The translations under genes were made by a program, and so were the position numbers. DNA of 64,000 nt, taken from contig NZ_CP071849.1 of NCBI RefSeq assembly GCF_023716565.1, positions 434,001 through 498,000 of the forward strand, written 5' to 3'. Below are positions 37,088-45,945 of this stretch, one piece after another; the first letter of the stretch is position 1; every line of letters begins with the position of its first letter. Under the pieces are notes generated by a model that was not told the DNA's origin, did no database searches, and saw nothing but the letters and a program-made list of their open reading frames with translations. This DNA comes from Vibrio sp. SCSIO 43136. GTDB lineage: Bacteria > Pseudomonadota > Gammaproteobacteria > Enterobacterales > Vibrionaceae.

Positions 37088-37129
37088 AGGCTGTCGGCGA
37101 CTAGTCGATGGTGACAAGGGTGGTAAGCC

Positions 37130-37963
37130 CTAGCACATCTTGCGTTTTAGACCGCTCTTTTCTAATAGCCTAGTAGAGATCTCTTCCACTGATAGCGAGG
37201 TGGTATTGAGGTATGGGATCGCTTCTCGCCTAAACATGGCTTCTACTTTAGATAGCTCAGTATCACATTGCTCTTGGCTGGCATAGTCGCTATCCGCTCG
37301 ACGCTCATGACGGATGGCTTGCAATCGGTCTGAGTCGATAGTTAAGCCGAATGTTTTATAGCGATAAGGCTCAATGGCTGCTGGCAGTGTCAGGCGATTC
37401 ATATCTTCTGCAATGAAAGGGTAGTTCACCGCACGAATGCCAAATTGCATGGCCAAATAAAGACTTGTTGGCGTTTTCCCGCAGCGCGACACACCTAACA
37501 AAATGATATCGGCTTGCTCTAAATTATTGAGCGAGATGCCGTCATCATGGGCGAGGGTGTATTCAATTGCCGCAATTCTATCCATGTAGCTGTCTTGGTC
37601 GCGTTTGATACTTCGTGAACGTTGCAACTTGGGTTTCGGCTCCAGCTCAAGATCCGCTTGCAGAGGTGTGACCAGTGTGTTTAATACGTCATAAAGTAAG
37701 GCATCGCACGATTCAATGATTTTCTTCACTTCTGGAACAACGATTGAAAAGAACACGATTGGCTGTAAGCCATGTTTCTTGTGCGACTGAGCAACCGCTC
37801 TGACCACATCTTCGGCTCGATCGACATTATCAACAAAAGGGATTGTCGTTTGGGAAGTTTCGATGGGAAATTGCCCCAAAACCGTGTGTCCCAAGGTCTC
37901 TACAGTGATTGCGGTGCCGTCAGAAATGTAAAAGACGTCACGAAATTGGGTTTTACTATTCAT
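37130..37963 (-). CDS. ppsR: Phosphoenolpyruvate synthase regulatory protein (kinase/pyrophosphorylase)
   Basis: This 277-residue enzyme of the DUF299 family switches PEP synthase off by ADP-dependent phosphorylation of a threonine and on by phosphate-dependent removal. The nucleotide loop GVSRCGKTPTSLYLA lies at about residues 156-170, and the N-terminus has YISDGTAITVETLGHTVLGQ. It is divergent from its target ppsA, the usual arrangement in gammaproteobacteria. Confidence 0.93.
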   Translation of the reverse strand: MNSKTQFRDVFYISDGTAITVETLGHTVLGQFPIETSQTTIPFVDNVDRAEDVVRAVAQSHKKHGLQPIVFFSIVVPEVKKIIESCDALLYDVLNTLVTPLQADLELEPKPKLQRSRSIKRDQDSYMDRIAAIEYTLAHDDGISLNNLEQADIILLGVSRCGKTPTSLYLAMQFGIRAVNYPFIAEDMNRLTLPAAIEPYRYKTFGLTIDSDRLQAIRHERRADSDYASQEQCDTELSKVEAMFRREAIPYLNTTSLSVEEISTRLLEKSGLKRKMC

Positions 37964-38150
37964 AAAAAGTTGAAGCCTTCAAAAAATCCAGTAATCTTTA
38001 TAGCGCAATTGATTATAACTATAACCGTACTGAGCGACAAAATTAGCTGAAAAAGTGTGAAGTCATACAATTTTTGCTAAATAGCGAGCAATCGTTTGCT
38101 TTTTGTCCGACAAATTATACCGCTGATCCAATAATAAAGGAGACCTCCCC

Positions 38151-40523
38151 ATGCAACAGAACGTTGTCTGGTACGATGCTTTATCGATGAATGACGTAGA
38201 TAAAGTGGGTGGAAAAAACGCCTCTCTGGGCGAAATGGTAGCTAACCTAGCGAACGCTGGCGTGAAAGTGCCAAATGGTTACGCAACAACCGCTTTTGCA
38301 TTCAATCAGTTTATGGACTTTGAAGGCTTAGATGATCGCATTCATGCGCTTCTTGATGAGCTAGACGTAGACGATGTGCAAGCATTGATGAAAACAGGGG
38401 AAACCATCCGCAATTGGATTTTGGAAGCACCATTTCCTGCCGATTTGGAAGCTGACATCCGCCGCTGCTATGCAGAGTTGGGTGAAGGTGATGAGATGCT
38501 ATCTGTGGCAGTTCGCTCTTCAGCGACGGCAGAAGATCTACCAGATGCCTCTTTTGCTGGTCAGCAAGAGACTTTCCTAAACGTACGTGGTATCGATTCG
38601 GTTATCGAAGCGGTTAAGCACGTATTTGCTTCTCTATTTAACGACCGCGCTATTTCATACCGTGTTCACCAAGGTTTTGACCACCGTGGTGTTGCTCTAT
38701 CTGCGGGCATCCAGCGCATGGTTCGTTCGGACAAAGCGTCTTCTGGCGTGATGTTCACCCTAGACACTGAATCTGGCTTTGACCAAGTAGTTTTCGTTAC
38801 GTCATCTGTCGGTCTTGGTGAGATGGTAGTGCAAGGCAGCGTAAACCCTGATGAATTCTACGTTCACAAGCCAACACTTCAAGCAGGTAACCCTGCGGTA
38901 GTGCGCCGTACTATCGGTTCAAAGAAAGTGAAAATGATCTACGCAGAAGGCAACGAGCTTGGTACCCAAGTTGAGATTGTTGATACCACTTCGGCAGAAC
39001 AAAACCAGTTCTCTCTAACCGATGCAGAAGTTGAAGCTCTAGCAAAACAAGCGCTTATCATCGAAGAACACTACGGTCGTCCAATGGACATCGAGTGGGC
39101 GAAAGATGGCATTACTGGCGAGCTTATGATTGTTCAAGCACGTCCAGAAACGGTAATGTCACGTACTGATAAGAACGTGATGGAGCGTTTCCACCTAAAC
39201 CAGCAAGCAGAAGTGCTAGCAGAAGGTCGCGCAATCGGTCAACGCATTGGTTCTGGTGTAGTACGTGTTGTTGGCAGCCTAGATGAGATGGATCAGGTTC
39301 AAGAAGGCGATGTGCTGGTGGCTGACATGACTGACCCAGATTGGGAACCAGTAATGAAGCGTGCTTCTGCTATCGTAACCAACCGTGGCGGCCGTACTTG
39401 TCACGCAGCGATTATCGCTCGTGAACTAGGCATTCCAGCGGTAGTGGGTTGTGGTAACGCAACCGAGTTACTGCACAACGGTGATGAAGTAACAGTGTCT
39501 TGTGCTCAAGGTGAAACTGGCTTTGTATACCAAGGTAAACTGGACTTTGAAATCCGCCGTTCAGCGGTTGACGAGCTTCCTCAGTTGCCACTTAAAGTGA
39601 TGATGAACGTAGGTAATCCAGACCGTGCGTTTAGCTTTGCAACTATTCCTAATGAAGGTGTTGGCCTTGCGCGTCTAGAGTTCATCATTAACAAGATGAT
39701 AGGTATTCACCCGAAAGCTCTGCTTAACTACGACGAGCAGTCTGACGAGCTGAAAGCTCAGATCGACCAACGTATCGCAGGTTATGAGAGCCCGAAAGAG
39801 TTCTACATCGAGAAGCTGACAGAAGGTATTTCAACCATCGCTGCAGCGTTCTGGCCTAAGCGTGTGATCGTTCGTATGTCTGACTTTAAGTCAAACGAGT
39901 ACCGTAACCTGATTGGTGGTCCTGCTTACGAACCGCACGAAGAGAACCCGATGCTTGGTTTCCGTGGTGCATCACGTTACATCTCTCCAGCATTCCGTGA
40001 TTGTTTCGCTCTAGAGTGTGAAGCGATGAAGCGTGTGCGTGAGAAGATGGGTCTTAAGAACGTTGAGATCATGATCCCATTCGTTCGCACCGTAAGCGAA
40101 GCGGCATCTGTAATCGATCTTCTGGCTGAACATGACCTACGTCGTGGTGAGCAAGGTCTTAAAGTTATCATGATGTGTGAGCTACCTTCGAACGCTGTGC
40201 TAGCGGAGAGCTTCCTGAAGTACTTTGATGGCTTCTCGATCGGTTCAAACGACATGACTCAGCTAACCCTTGGTCTTGACCGTGATTCAGCAGATATTGC
40301 TCATCTATTTGATGAGCGCAATGAAGCAGTGAAAGCGATGCTTTCAATGGCTATCAAAGCCGCTAACAAAGCAGGTAAGTATGTTGGTATCTGTGGTCAG
40401 GGTCCTTCAGATCATGAAGATCTTGCCGACTGGCTACTAGAGCAAGGCATCGACTCTCTATCGCTTAACCCAGATACTGTGGTTGAAACTTGGAGCCACC
40501 TAGGCGAAAAGCACGCTCAGTAA
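38151..40523 (+). CDS. ppsA: Phosphoenolpyruvate synthase
   Basis: This 790-residue enzyme makes PEP, AMP and phosphate from pyruvate and ATP for gluconeogenesis. It has the N-terminal ATP-grasp domain ([20 protein letters not shown]), the swivelling phosphohistidine domain with His418 in GGRTCHAAI, and the C-terminal PEP/pyruvate barrel with [11 protein letters not shown]. The regulated threonine is expected two residues from the histidine, and Thr416 is present. AAGGAGA precedes the ATG. Its terminator has been split by an IS element. Its product fits the use of pyruvate from the KDPG route. Confidence 0.95.
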   Translation: MQQNVVWYDALSMNDVDKVGGKNASLGEMVANLANAGVKVPNGYATTAFAFNQFMDFEGLDDRIHALLDELDVDDVQALMKTGETIRNWILEAPFPADLEADIRRCYAELGEGDEMLSVAVRSSATAEDLPDASFAGQQETFLNVRGIDSVIEAVKHVFASLFNDRAISYRVHQGFDHRGVALSAGIQRMVRSDKASSGVMFTLDTESGFDQVVFVTSSVGLGEMVVQGSVNPDEFYVHKPTLQAGNPAVVRRTIGSKKVKMIYAEGNELGTQVEIVDTTSAEQNQFSLTDAEVEALAKQALIIEEHYGRPMDIEWAKDGITGELMIVQARPETVMSRTDKNVMERFHLNQQAEVLAEGRAIGQRIGSGVVRVVGSLDEMDQVQEGDVLVADMTDPDWEPVMKRASAIVTNRGGRTCHAAIIARELGIPAVVGCGNATELLHNGDEVTVSCAQGETGFVYQGKLDFEIRRSAVDELPQLPLKVMMNVGNPDRAFSFATIPNEGVGLARLEFIINKMIGIHPKALLNYDEQSDELKAQIDQRIAGYESPKEFYIEKLTEGISTIAAAFWPKRVIVRMSDFKSNEYRNLIGGPAYEPHEENPMLGFRGASRYISPAFRDCFALECEAMKRVREKMGLKNVEIMIPFVRTVSEAASVIDLLAEHDLRRGEQGLKVIMMCELPSNAVLAESFLKYFDGFSIGSNDMTQLTLGLDRDSADIAHLFDERNEAVKAMLSMAIKAANKAGKYVGICGQGPSDHEDLADWLLEQGIDSLSLNPDTVVETWSHLGEKHAQ

Positions 40524-40548
40524 TGCATGGTTAACTGATTAAATGGAA

Positions 40549-40559
40549 AGCCCTCGCAT
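40549..40559 (+). terminator. Left arm of a split terminator after ppsA
   Basis: AGCCCTCGCAT is the exact complement of ATGCGAGGGCT at 41994-42004, which is followed by T6. The insertion sequence at 40560-41987 lies between the arms. Removing it restores a stem of 11 bp with loop CTTTG and a T run, a standard terminator for ppsA. Confidence 0.8.
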
Positions 40560-40590
40560 TGAAGTGACCCCATAAAGTTGGACATTTCTG

Positions 40591-41394
40591 TTAAGCGGCT
40601 TGCAAGGCCTGATTTCGATATTCAATCGGAGTCAGGCCTTTTAGTTTTACCTTAATCCGCTTGGTGTTGTAATACTCGATATACTCTTCAATCTGCTCTA
40701 TAAGATCGTTGGCATCATTAAATGATTGATTGTGGTACATCTCTGTCTTAAGCAGTGCGAAGAAGTTCTCTGCCACTGCATTATCTAAACAGTTCCCTTT
40801 TCTCGACATGCTCTGTGTTAACCCATTATCGGTAATTTTCTTCTGATATAACTGATGTCGATATTGCCAGCCTTGATCACTATGTATGATCGGTTTTGAG
40901 TGCTTATCCAGCTTCGAGATCGCTTCTGTTAGCATATCAGTCACAAGAGGCAATCGTGCGTTCTTGGCGACTTTATAAGCGACAACCTCTTGAGTAAACA
41001 AGTCAACCACTGGTGACAGATAGACTTTTTGGCCTTTTACTTTGAACTCAGTAACATCGGTTACCCATTTTTCATCTGGTTTAGTTGCCGTGAAGTCTCT
41101 TTCTAAGATATTTGGCGCACTTTTGCCTGTTTCCCCTCGATAAGAGCGATACTTCTTGGGTCTAACGGTTGATTTTAGACCTAGTTCTTCCATCAGTCGC
41201 TGGACCGTCTTGTGGTTTATTACGAACTCCAGCTTCTTTAACTCAAGGTGAATACGGCGGTACCCATACCGACCCTTATGCTCATGATAAATTGATTTAA
41301 TTAACTCTCGTTCAATCGTATAGCTATCCGAGCGCTTACTCGCTTGTACTTGATAGTAGAACACACTTTTTGGCAGCTCGAGTGCTTGGAGCAA
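40591..41394 (-). CDS. IS3-family transposase OrfB (DDE catalytic part)
   Basis: This 267-residue segment has an HTH_21-type region followed by an rve integrase core. The DDE residues are visible in KWVTDVTEF, IIHSDQGWQY and NCLDNAVAENFFALLK. The listed start is a TTG. The frame runs open upstream through VIALTLREIHPLKHLL to the A6 run at 41439-41444, so the natural product is an OrfAB fusion made by -1 frameshifting. Confidence 0.92.
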   Translation of the reverse strand: MLQALELPKSVFYYQVQASKRSDSYTIERELIKSIYHEHKGRYGYRRIHLELKKLEFVINHKTVQRLMEELGLKSTVRPKKYRSYRGETGKSAPNILERDFTATKPDEKWVTDVTEFKVKGQKVYLSPVVDLFTQEVVAYKVAKNARLPLVTDMLTEAISKLDKHSKPIIHSDQGWQYRHQLYQKKITDNGLTQSMSRKGNCLDNAVAENFFALLKTEMYHNQSFNDANDLIEQIEEYIEYYNTKRIKVKLKGLTPIEYRNQALQAA

Positions 41395-41432
41395 GTGTTT
41401 TAGTGGGTGTATTTCTCTGAGAGTTAGAGCAA

Positions 41433-41942
41433 TTACCGTTTTTTCTTTATTTGACGGCGTCTCTTTTCCTGCTCTAACTCCTCTAACTTTTTTAGGACAG
41501 CATTCTCCGCTCTCAAGTACGCTAACTCCTCTTTCAGCTCCTCCAAAGTCTTATCATCATCGGATGTAATAGGATGTTGAGGTTGCTGTTTCATAAGAGG
41601 TCTGCCTACTTTCTGAGGCTCGAGCCCTTTAATACCTTGTTCTCTGTATCTTTTTAGCCAAACAGAGAGTGTTCCAGGGGTCGAGAGGTTTAAGAAGGCA
41701 CTAGTGTGCGTCAGAGACCAGCCATTCGTCCACATTAAATTAATCGCTTCTAGCTTCGTTTTAGCCGTTGAAGCATGATTTGTGGGAAGAAAAGAGTTAG
41801 TACCATGAATAGCAAAGACTTGCGCCCAGTACCTAATTTGTCTAGAGGAAATGGAATATTCTTTAGCTAACAGGCGAGATGGCACACCACTTAAGCATTG
41901 CTTAGCAATGATGCACTTCAACTCACGACTATATTTGGACAT
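41433..41942 (-). CDS. IS3-family transposase OrfA (DNA-binding part)
   Basis: This 169-residue protein has two helix-turn-helix regions (CLSGVPSRLLAKEYSISSRQ and WSLTHTSAFLNLSTPGTLSV) and a C-terminal leucine-rich coiled coil. It ends in a Lys/Arg run coded by an A-rich stretch (A6 then CGG TAA) where -1 frameshifting would join it to OrfB. The ATG at 41942 (MSKYSREL) is the best start. Confidence 0.9.
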   Translation of the reverse strand: MSKYSRELKCIIAKQCLSGVPSRLLAKEYSISSRQIRYWAQVFAIHGTNSFLPTNHASTAKTKLEAINLMWTNGWSLTHTSAFLNLSTPGTLSVWLKRYREQGIKGLEPQKVGRPLMKQQPQHPITSDDDKTLEELKEELAYLRAENAVLKKLEELEQEKRRRQIKKKR

Positions 41943-41993
41943 AAAAGACCCCCAATAATTGGTGTCCAACTATTGGGGGTCAGTTCACTTTGA

Positions 41994-42010
41994 TGCGAGG
42001 GCTTTTTTGA
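41994..42010 (+). terminator. Right arm and T run of the split terminator
   Basis: ATGCGAGGGCT plus T6 complements the left arm at 40549-40559. It is also immediately downstream of the convergent REC-EAL gene, so the original hairpin probably served both genes. Confidence 0.8.
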
Positions 42011-43207
42011 TCATGGCGTATTGTTGTGCGCCCAACTGTGGTGCCATAGCAGTAGGCTACTTAGAGGTTTGGGTTTGCATATTAAGTAGCCTTGCACCTT
42101 CATGTCATCGTATTTTCTTCCCAGATATTCAAGGTCTGAAAACTCTTCCGTGCCCTCTGCAATTAACGAAATATCGAGTCGCTTGGCTATATTGACCAAA
42201 GTGTCGACAACAACCTGATTGAAAGGATCGCGGTGTATATCGCTTATCAAAGTTCGATCAATTTTGACTTCAGTAAAAGGTAAGCTGCGCAGTTGATTGA
42301 GGTTGGTAAAGCCAGTACCAAAATCATCCAGCGAAAGGCCAAAGCCCTGCATTCGGAATCGGTTAATGCTCTCAAGTTGCTCTGTGTCTTCTAATGCAAA
42401 CTCTTCTGTTATCTCTAGCGTGAAGTTCTCACGATCCAAGTTCTCGTGATCGATCGCCTGCATAAACTCCTTTGGATAGCCTTTTTCACTGAGCTGGGAA
42501 GGGGAAAGATTGAGACTGATTTTTACATTCTTGCCAAATTCTGCGATAAGTTTAGGCGTATCAGCAACCACCTGCTTGAGAACAATTCGAGTGACATCGT
42601 TAAGCAATCCACACTCAATAGCCGTTGGAATGAATTGTCCCGGCAATATGGCATTGCTCTTACCGGGTTTTACGATCCTTGCCAGTACCTCAATGCCTTC
42701 CACACTGCGACTTAGCAGCTTAACTTTGGGCTGATAATAGGGCTCGATGAGTCCGTCTTGAATGCATTCGAGCAACTCTTGTTTAGTTAATGCTTGCTCA
42801 GCTGGTGCGTGTCGCTCAGTGATGCGGCTTAACTTAAACAAGACTCGTTGCAGTTCATTGATAGGGATAGGTTTCGGGATATTGCCAATCAAGTTGATCT
42901 TATGTTTACGAGCAATTTCCGAAGCCAGTTCGATCACTCGGGTATCCATTTCGGAGATGATGCACACACCCCCTTGAAAACCAATTTGACCGAGCTCTTT
43001 GATCACCGACATGCCATCAATTTCTGGCATATTGAGATCCGTAAATACCGCACTGTATCGCTGTGGCGATTTTCTAATATGTGCTAAAGCCGTTTTGGGG
43101 CATGAAGAAGTCACGATATTATCGAAACCAAGTTCAGCCATCATGCTTCGCATTATTAGTAAGATTGCAGGTGAGTCGTCTATTACGACGATATTTTGAG
43201 TTTTCAT
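42011..43207 (-). CDS. Response regulator with EAL domain (cyclic-di-GMP phosphodiesterase type)
   Basis: This 398-residue protein has an N-terminal receiver domain with phosphoacceptor Asp in VFTDLNMPEIDG (about residues 54-65) and a C-terminal EAL domain. The signature reads EGIEVLARI, so EVL stands where EAL is usual. The other metal and catalytic blocks are normal (LEITEEFALED, SLDDFGTGFTNL, KIDRTLI, LIAEGTEE), so hydrolysis of cyclic-di-GMP to pGpG is likely. No histidine kinase is adjacent. Its 3' end meets the right arm of the split terminator. Confidence 0.9.
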   Translation of the reverse strand: MKTQNIVVIDDSPAILLIMRSMMAELGFDNIVTSSCPKTALAHIRKSPQRYSAVFTDLNMPEIDGMSVIKELGQIGFQGGVCIISEMDTRVIELASEIARKHKINLIGNIPKPIPINELQRVLFKLSRITERHAPAEQALTKQELLECIQDGLIEPYYQPKVKLLSRSVEGIEVLARIVKPGKSNAILPGQFIPTAIECGLLNDVTRIVLKQVVADTPKLIAEFGKNVKISLNLSPSQLSEKGYPKEFMQAIDHENLDRENFTLEITEEFALEDTEQLESINRFRMQGFGLSLDDFGTGFTNLNQLRSLPFTEVKIDRTLISDIHRDPFNQVVVDTLVNIAKRLDISLIAEGTEEFSDLEYLGRKYDDMKVQGYLICKPKPLSSLLLWHHSWAHNNTP

Positions 43208-43331
43208 AAAGCATCCTGCCCTGACGTTTGGTTAAAATATAGTCAGTGCAACTCCGCTTTGCAAAATGTTGCTTATGAAAAAATAAGCCTGTTGGCCTTG
43301 GTTGATCACTAAGTATTGAGAACGAAAACAG

Positions 43332-43359
43332 AAAAGCTCACCACGGGGGATGAGCTTTT
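43332..43359. terminator. Bidirectional terminator after the outer-membrane protein gene
   Basis: AAAAGCTCA at 43332-43340 pairs with TGAGCTTTT at 43351-43359, giving T runs on both strands. It lies 45 bases past the outer-membrane protein stop. Confidence 0.8.
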
Positions 43360-43403
43360 TATAAATCATTGTGCTGGCCACTTTACCATGGCTTGAGACT
43401 GGC

Positions 43404-44090
43404 TTAGAAGTAGTAGTTTGCGTTAACCCAAACTGATGTTGCATCTTTCTTGTCCATCTTAAGCGCAGTATCGTTTAGTACGTGCTCTACTTTAAGACCA
43501 AGGCTTGCTTGTGGGGCGATCATCATACCACCACCAAGGGTCACTTCATTGAAACGAGTTTTTGCTTCGTTGATGTAGGTAGTGCGAGGGTTTGCGTATA
43601 CCCAGTTACCGTTATCGAATGCGTACATTGCGTAAGCACCAACTTGGTTCATCATGCTGCTTTCAGATACTTTAGTATCTTCATAAGTAAATTCAGTCGC
43701 TGCATAACCAATACCTGCCATTGGGAAAAGCATGATGTTTGGTGTTACTTGGAACTTGTACATTGCACCAGCGATAGCACCAGTCATTGCTTTGTTGCCA
43801 ATGATGTCTAGCGAGTAGCCAAGACCTTCAGTCACGTGGAAGTAACGACCGCGAGCAGAAACTTGACCAGTTAGATCATCTTTCTTGTCTGCTACTGTTA
43901 CGTCAGCAGTGAAGATGTGTGAACCCATACCGTAGATACCGTTGAACTGAGTTGCGTCAGCGCCGCGGCTCATACCAAGACCAGTGTAAGAAGCGGTTGG
44001 ATCACCGTAGTTTACGTCTTGTGCTTCTTCTGCGAATGCTGGTGCAGATAGTACTGCGATTAGTGGTAGAGTAAGTGCTAGTTTTTTCAT
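43404..44090 (-). CDS. Outer-membrane beta-barrel protein
   Basis: This 228-residue protein has a signal peptide (LALTLPLIAVLSAPAFA) and a run of amphipathic strands ending WVNANYYF. The terminal aromatic residue is the usual signal for BAM insertion. The size fits an eight- to ten-stranded barrel. The exact family is not recognised. I chose the ATG at 44090, which opens the signal peptide; the longer frame upstream has no such start. It is divergent from a LysR regulator. Confidence 0.8.
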   Translation of the reverse strand: MKKLALTLPLIAVLSAPAFAEEAQDVNYGDPTASYTGLGMSRGADATQFNGIYGMGSHIFTADVTVADKKDDLTGQVSARGRYFHVTEGLGYSLDIIGNKAMTGAIAGAMYKFQVTPNIMLFPMAGIGYAATEFTYEDTKVSESSMMNQVGAYAMYAFDNGNWVYANPRTTYINEAKTRFNEVTLGGGMMIAPQASLGLKVEHVLNDTALKMDKKDATSVWVNANYYF

Positions 44091-44238
44091 TTTATAACCT
44101 GCTAGTAATTTGGCTATTCCATAGCAGTTGGATAATAATTTATAGGATTCCGCTCCCTGTTGGTTCCTATTATTCATATTATTATTTAATATCAAACTCT
44201 CTTAGCGAGGGGTTTTCCCATTCAAGTGGTTTTTGGAT

Positions 44239-45102
44239 ATGACATTAGAACAGATAAAGGCTTTCGTGCTTACCGTTGAAAGCGGTAGCTTCAAATCTGC
44301 GGCAGATAAGCTTGGAAAACATGCTTCTTCAATAAGTGAGTTGGTGTCAAACCTTGAGATAGATACCGGATTAGAGCTATTTGAAAGAAAACCGAGAAGT
44401 TTGGAAATTACCGAGCAAGGCAAACACCTGTATCATTATGCGAAGCCGATTTTGAACGAAGTAGACTTGTTCAGTGCCCGAGTCGATAACTTGCTCGGGG
44501 CTCGTCCGAGTGAGTTTTCGTTGGCGATAGATAAACTGCTCCAAGGCCCGGTATTGAGTCGCTGCTATCAAATCCTACAACAAACGTATCCGGGAATTCG
44601 GCTAAAAATATTGATTGGGGATACGCTGCAAGTGAACGATTGGGTTCGTTCAGGAGAAGTGTCTTTGGGCATTGCTATGTCGATGTTGGAGTTTAATCCT
44701 CAACTCACGACCCATAAAACTTTTGGTATTGAGGCGGTTAGGATCATCGGTAGTGCTCTGCCTCAACCAAAAAATATGGATGAATTGCGCCGTATACCGC
44801 AAATTGTTCACCGAGCATTTAACCAGCCGCATAACTCCCACAACCAAGTTTACAGTCATCACGTTATTGAAACGAATGACGCAGAGGAAATGGTATCTCT
44901 GATTGAAGCAGGAATGGGGTGGGGCTACGTGCCTAGGAAGTATGCTGAGACAGCGTTTGAACGAGGAACCATTGCAGAATTCGAGCATCTACCGACGGGG
45001 TATCACTCGTGGTTTACTGAGATTATCTATCTGAGTGGTCTAGAAGCCGATGATGCGGTAAAGACATTTATCGCCGAAGTAAACAAAATCGATAGCCTTT
45101 AA
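44239..45102 (+). CDS. LysR-family transcriptional regulator
   Basis: This 287-residue regulator has the LysR helix-turn-helix at residues 1-60 (TLEQIKAFVLTVESGSFKSA, ASSISELVSNLEIDTGLELF) and a substrate-binding domain. A TTG two codons upstream is possible but the ATG starts the family alignment. It is divergent from the outer-membrane protein gene across about 150 bp and may control it. The effector is unknown. Confidence 0.88.
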   Translation: MTLEQIKAFVLTVESGSFKSAADKLGKHASSISELVSNLEIDTGLELFERKPRSLEITEQGKHLYHYAKPILNEVDLFSARVDNLLGARPSEFSLAIDKLLQGPVLSRCYQILQQTYPGIRLKILIGDTLQVNDWVRSGEVSLGIAMSMLEFNPQLTTHKTFGIEAVRIIGSALPQPKNMDELRRIPQIVHRAFNQPHNSHNQVYSHHVIETNDAEEMVSLIEAGMGWGYVPRKYAETAFERGTIAEFEHLPTGYHSWFTEIIYLSGLEADDAVKTFIAEVNKIDSL

Positions 45103-45248
45103 AAGGGTGTATTAATTGCTGAAATTTTACTTATACGCAACAAGTTGACCAAGGTAACAAATTGGCCATTATCCCCTCTAAATTTAGGGCTAATGGTGGG
45201 CCTGTGCGGTAAAATGAAGTTCAATTCTTCGATGAGCAGAGGTGGAAT

Positions 45249-45434
45249 ATGTTTCGATTTGTCTCTTTGTTTTTCGTCTTGGTTGCAGTGTTGGTAACCT
45301 CTATCGCAATCGTGGTTTATCGTACGCCTTATCTACGCTGCCAAAACAGCACCGCTCCAATTACCGTGCAGAGTGGCGTTGAAATGCAGTGCACTCAGCC
45401 AGCCAGTTTGTGGCAGCGCAATATCCACAACTAA
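45249..45434 (+). CDS. Small single-pass membrane protein
   Basis: This 61-residue protein has one strong hydrophobic segment at about residues 4-23 and a short outer part with two cysteines (RCQNS and MQCTQ). GAGGTGG precedes the ATG by about 5 bases. I do not recognise a family. It stands alone before a terminator that serves the opposite strand. Confidence 0.6.
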   Translation: MFRFVSLFFVLVAVLVTSIAIVVYRTPYLRCQNSTAPITVQSGVEMQCTQPASLWQRNIHN

Positions 45435-45469
45435 AAAAAGCGTGCTCCCCTTGTGTTGAGAGAGCACGC
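45433..45469 (-). terminator. Terminator of the LruC/lipoprotein operon
   Basis: GCGTGCTC at 45440-45447 pairs with GAGCACGC at 45462-45469, followed by seven T on the minus strand, just past the small lipoprotein stop. Confidence 0.88.
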
Positions 45470-45475
45470 CCTTGG

Positions 45476-45931
45476 TTACCAATACCATTCGCTTTGCTGG
45501 GCATCTAATTCCAGTTGCAAAGGCTCACTGCCATCGTAAAACCACACTTCGGCAAGTAAGGTTTCGTCACTTTGTGCCAGCGTGATTTGTGCGGTGGCTT
45601 TGCCATCTTTAAGCGGCATTGCAACGATGCGGCTTCCATAATCTGGAGCTAGTATGCCCTGAGCCGATTCGTCGTAGACTCGATATACCGACAAGTAGGC
45701 TTTTTGGTTAAAGCTTGATGACAAATCTACGTTCAGGGTTGCCTCTTGTCTCGGGTCGTAGCTAAAGTCATTCGGTGCCACCAGATCCGTTGTTACTTCA
45801 ATTGCGCTTGGTGCTGGCGAAACTGGCGTTGGCGTCGGGGCAGACGCACTGCCACCGCCGCCACCTCCACCACAACCAACCAAACCAAGGGTGACGATAA
45901 AACTCATTGATGTTTGCTTAAACGTATTCAT
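45476..45931 (-). CDS. Small lipoprotein paired with the LruC protein
   Basis: This 151-residue lipoprotein has the lipobox region GLVGCGGGG with seven glycines after the cysteine, then a Pro/Thr/Ser-rich linker and a compact beta-rich domain of about 100 residues. I do not recognise the domain. An upstream extension to 46105 overlaps the LruC gene and is rejected, because the lipoprotein signal starts at 45931. It starts 15 bases after the LruC gene, so the two are probably co-expressed and may act together at the cell surface. Confidence 0.75.
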   Translation of the reverse strand: MNTFKQTSMSFIVTLGLVGCGGGGGGGSASAPTPTPVSPAPSAIEVTTDLVAPNDFSYDPRQEATLNVDLSSSFNQKAYLSVYRVYDESAQGILAPDYGSRIVAMPLKDGKATAQITLAQSDETLLAEVWFYDGSEPLQLELDAQQSEWYW

Positions 45932-45945
45932 GGTCTTGTCCTCTG

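Larger units (their letters stand above)
40560..41987 (-). mobile_element. IS3-family insertion sequence (IS150-like), apparently intact
   Basis: The element is 1428 bp with imperfect 24-bp terminal inverted repeats. The left end starts TGAAGTGACCCC and the right end, reversed, starts TGAACTGACCCC; both end in AGTTGGAC, and 20 of 24 positions agree. It carries orfA and orfB on the minus strand with an A6 frameshift site between them. It has inserted in the loop of the ppsA terminator. I see no clear target duplication. Both reading frames are open and the catalytic residues are present, so it may still be active. Confidence 0.9.

Noticed and set aside
43232..43444. 70-codon minus-strand frame at the end of the outer-membrane protein gene
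   Set aside because: It overlaps the barrel C-terminus and its terminator and has no ribosome site.
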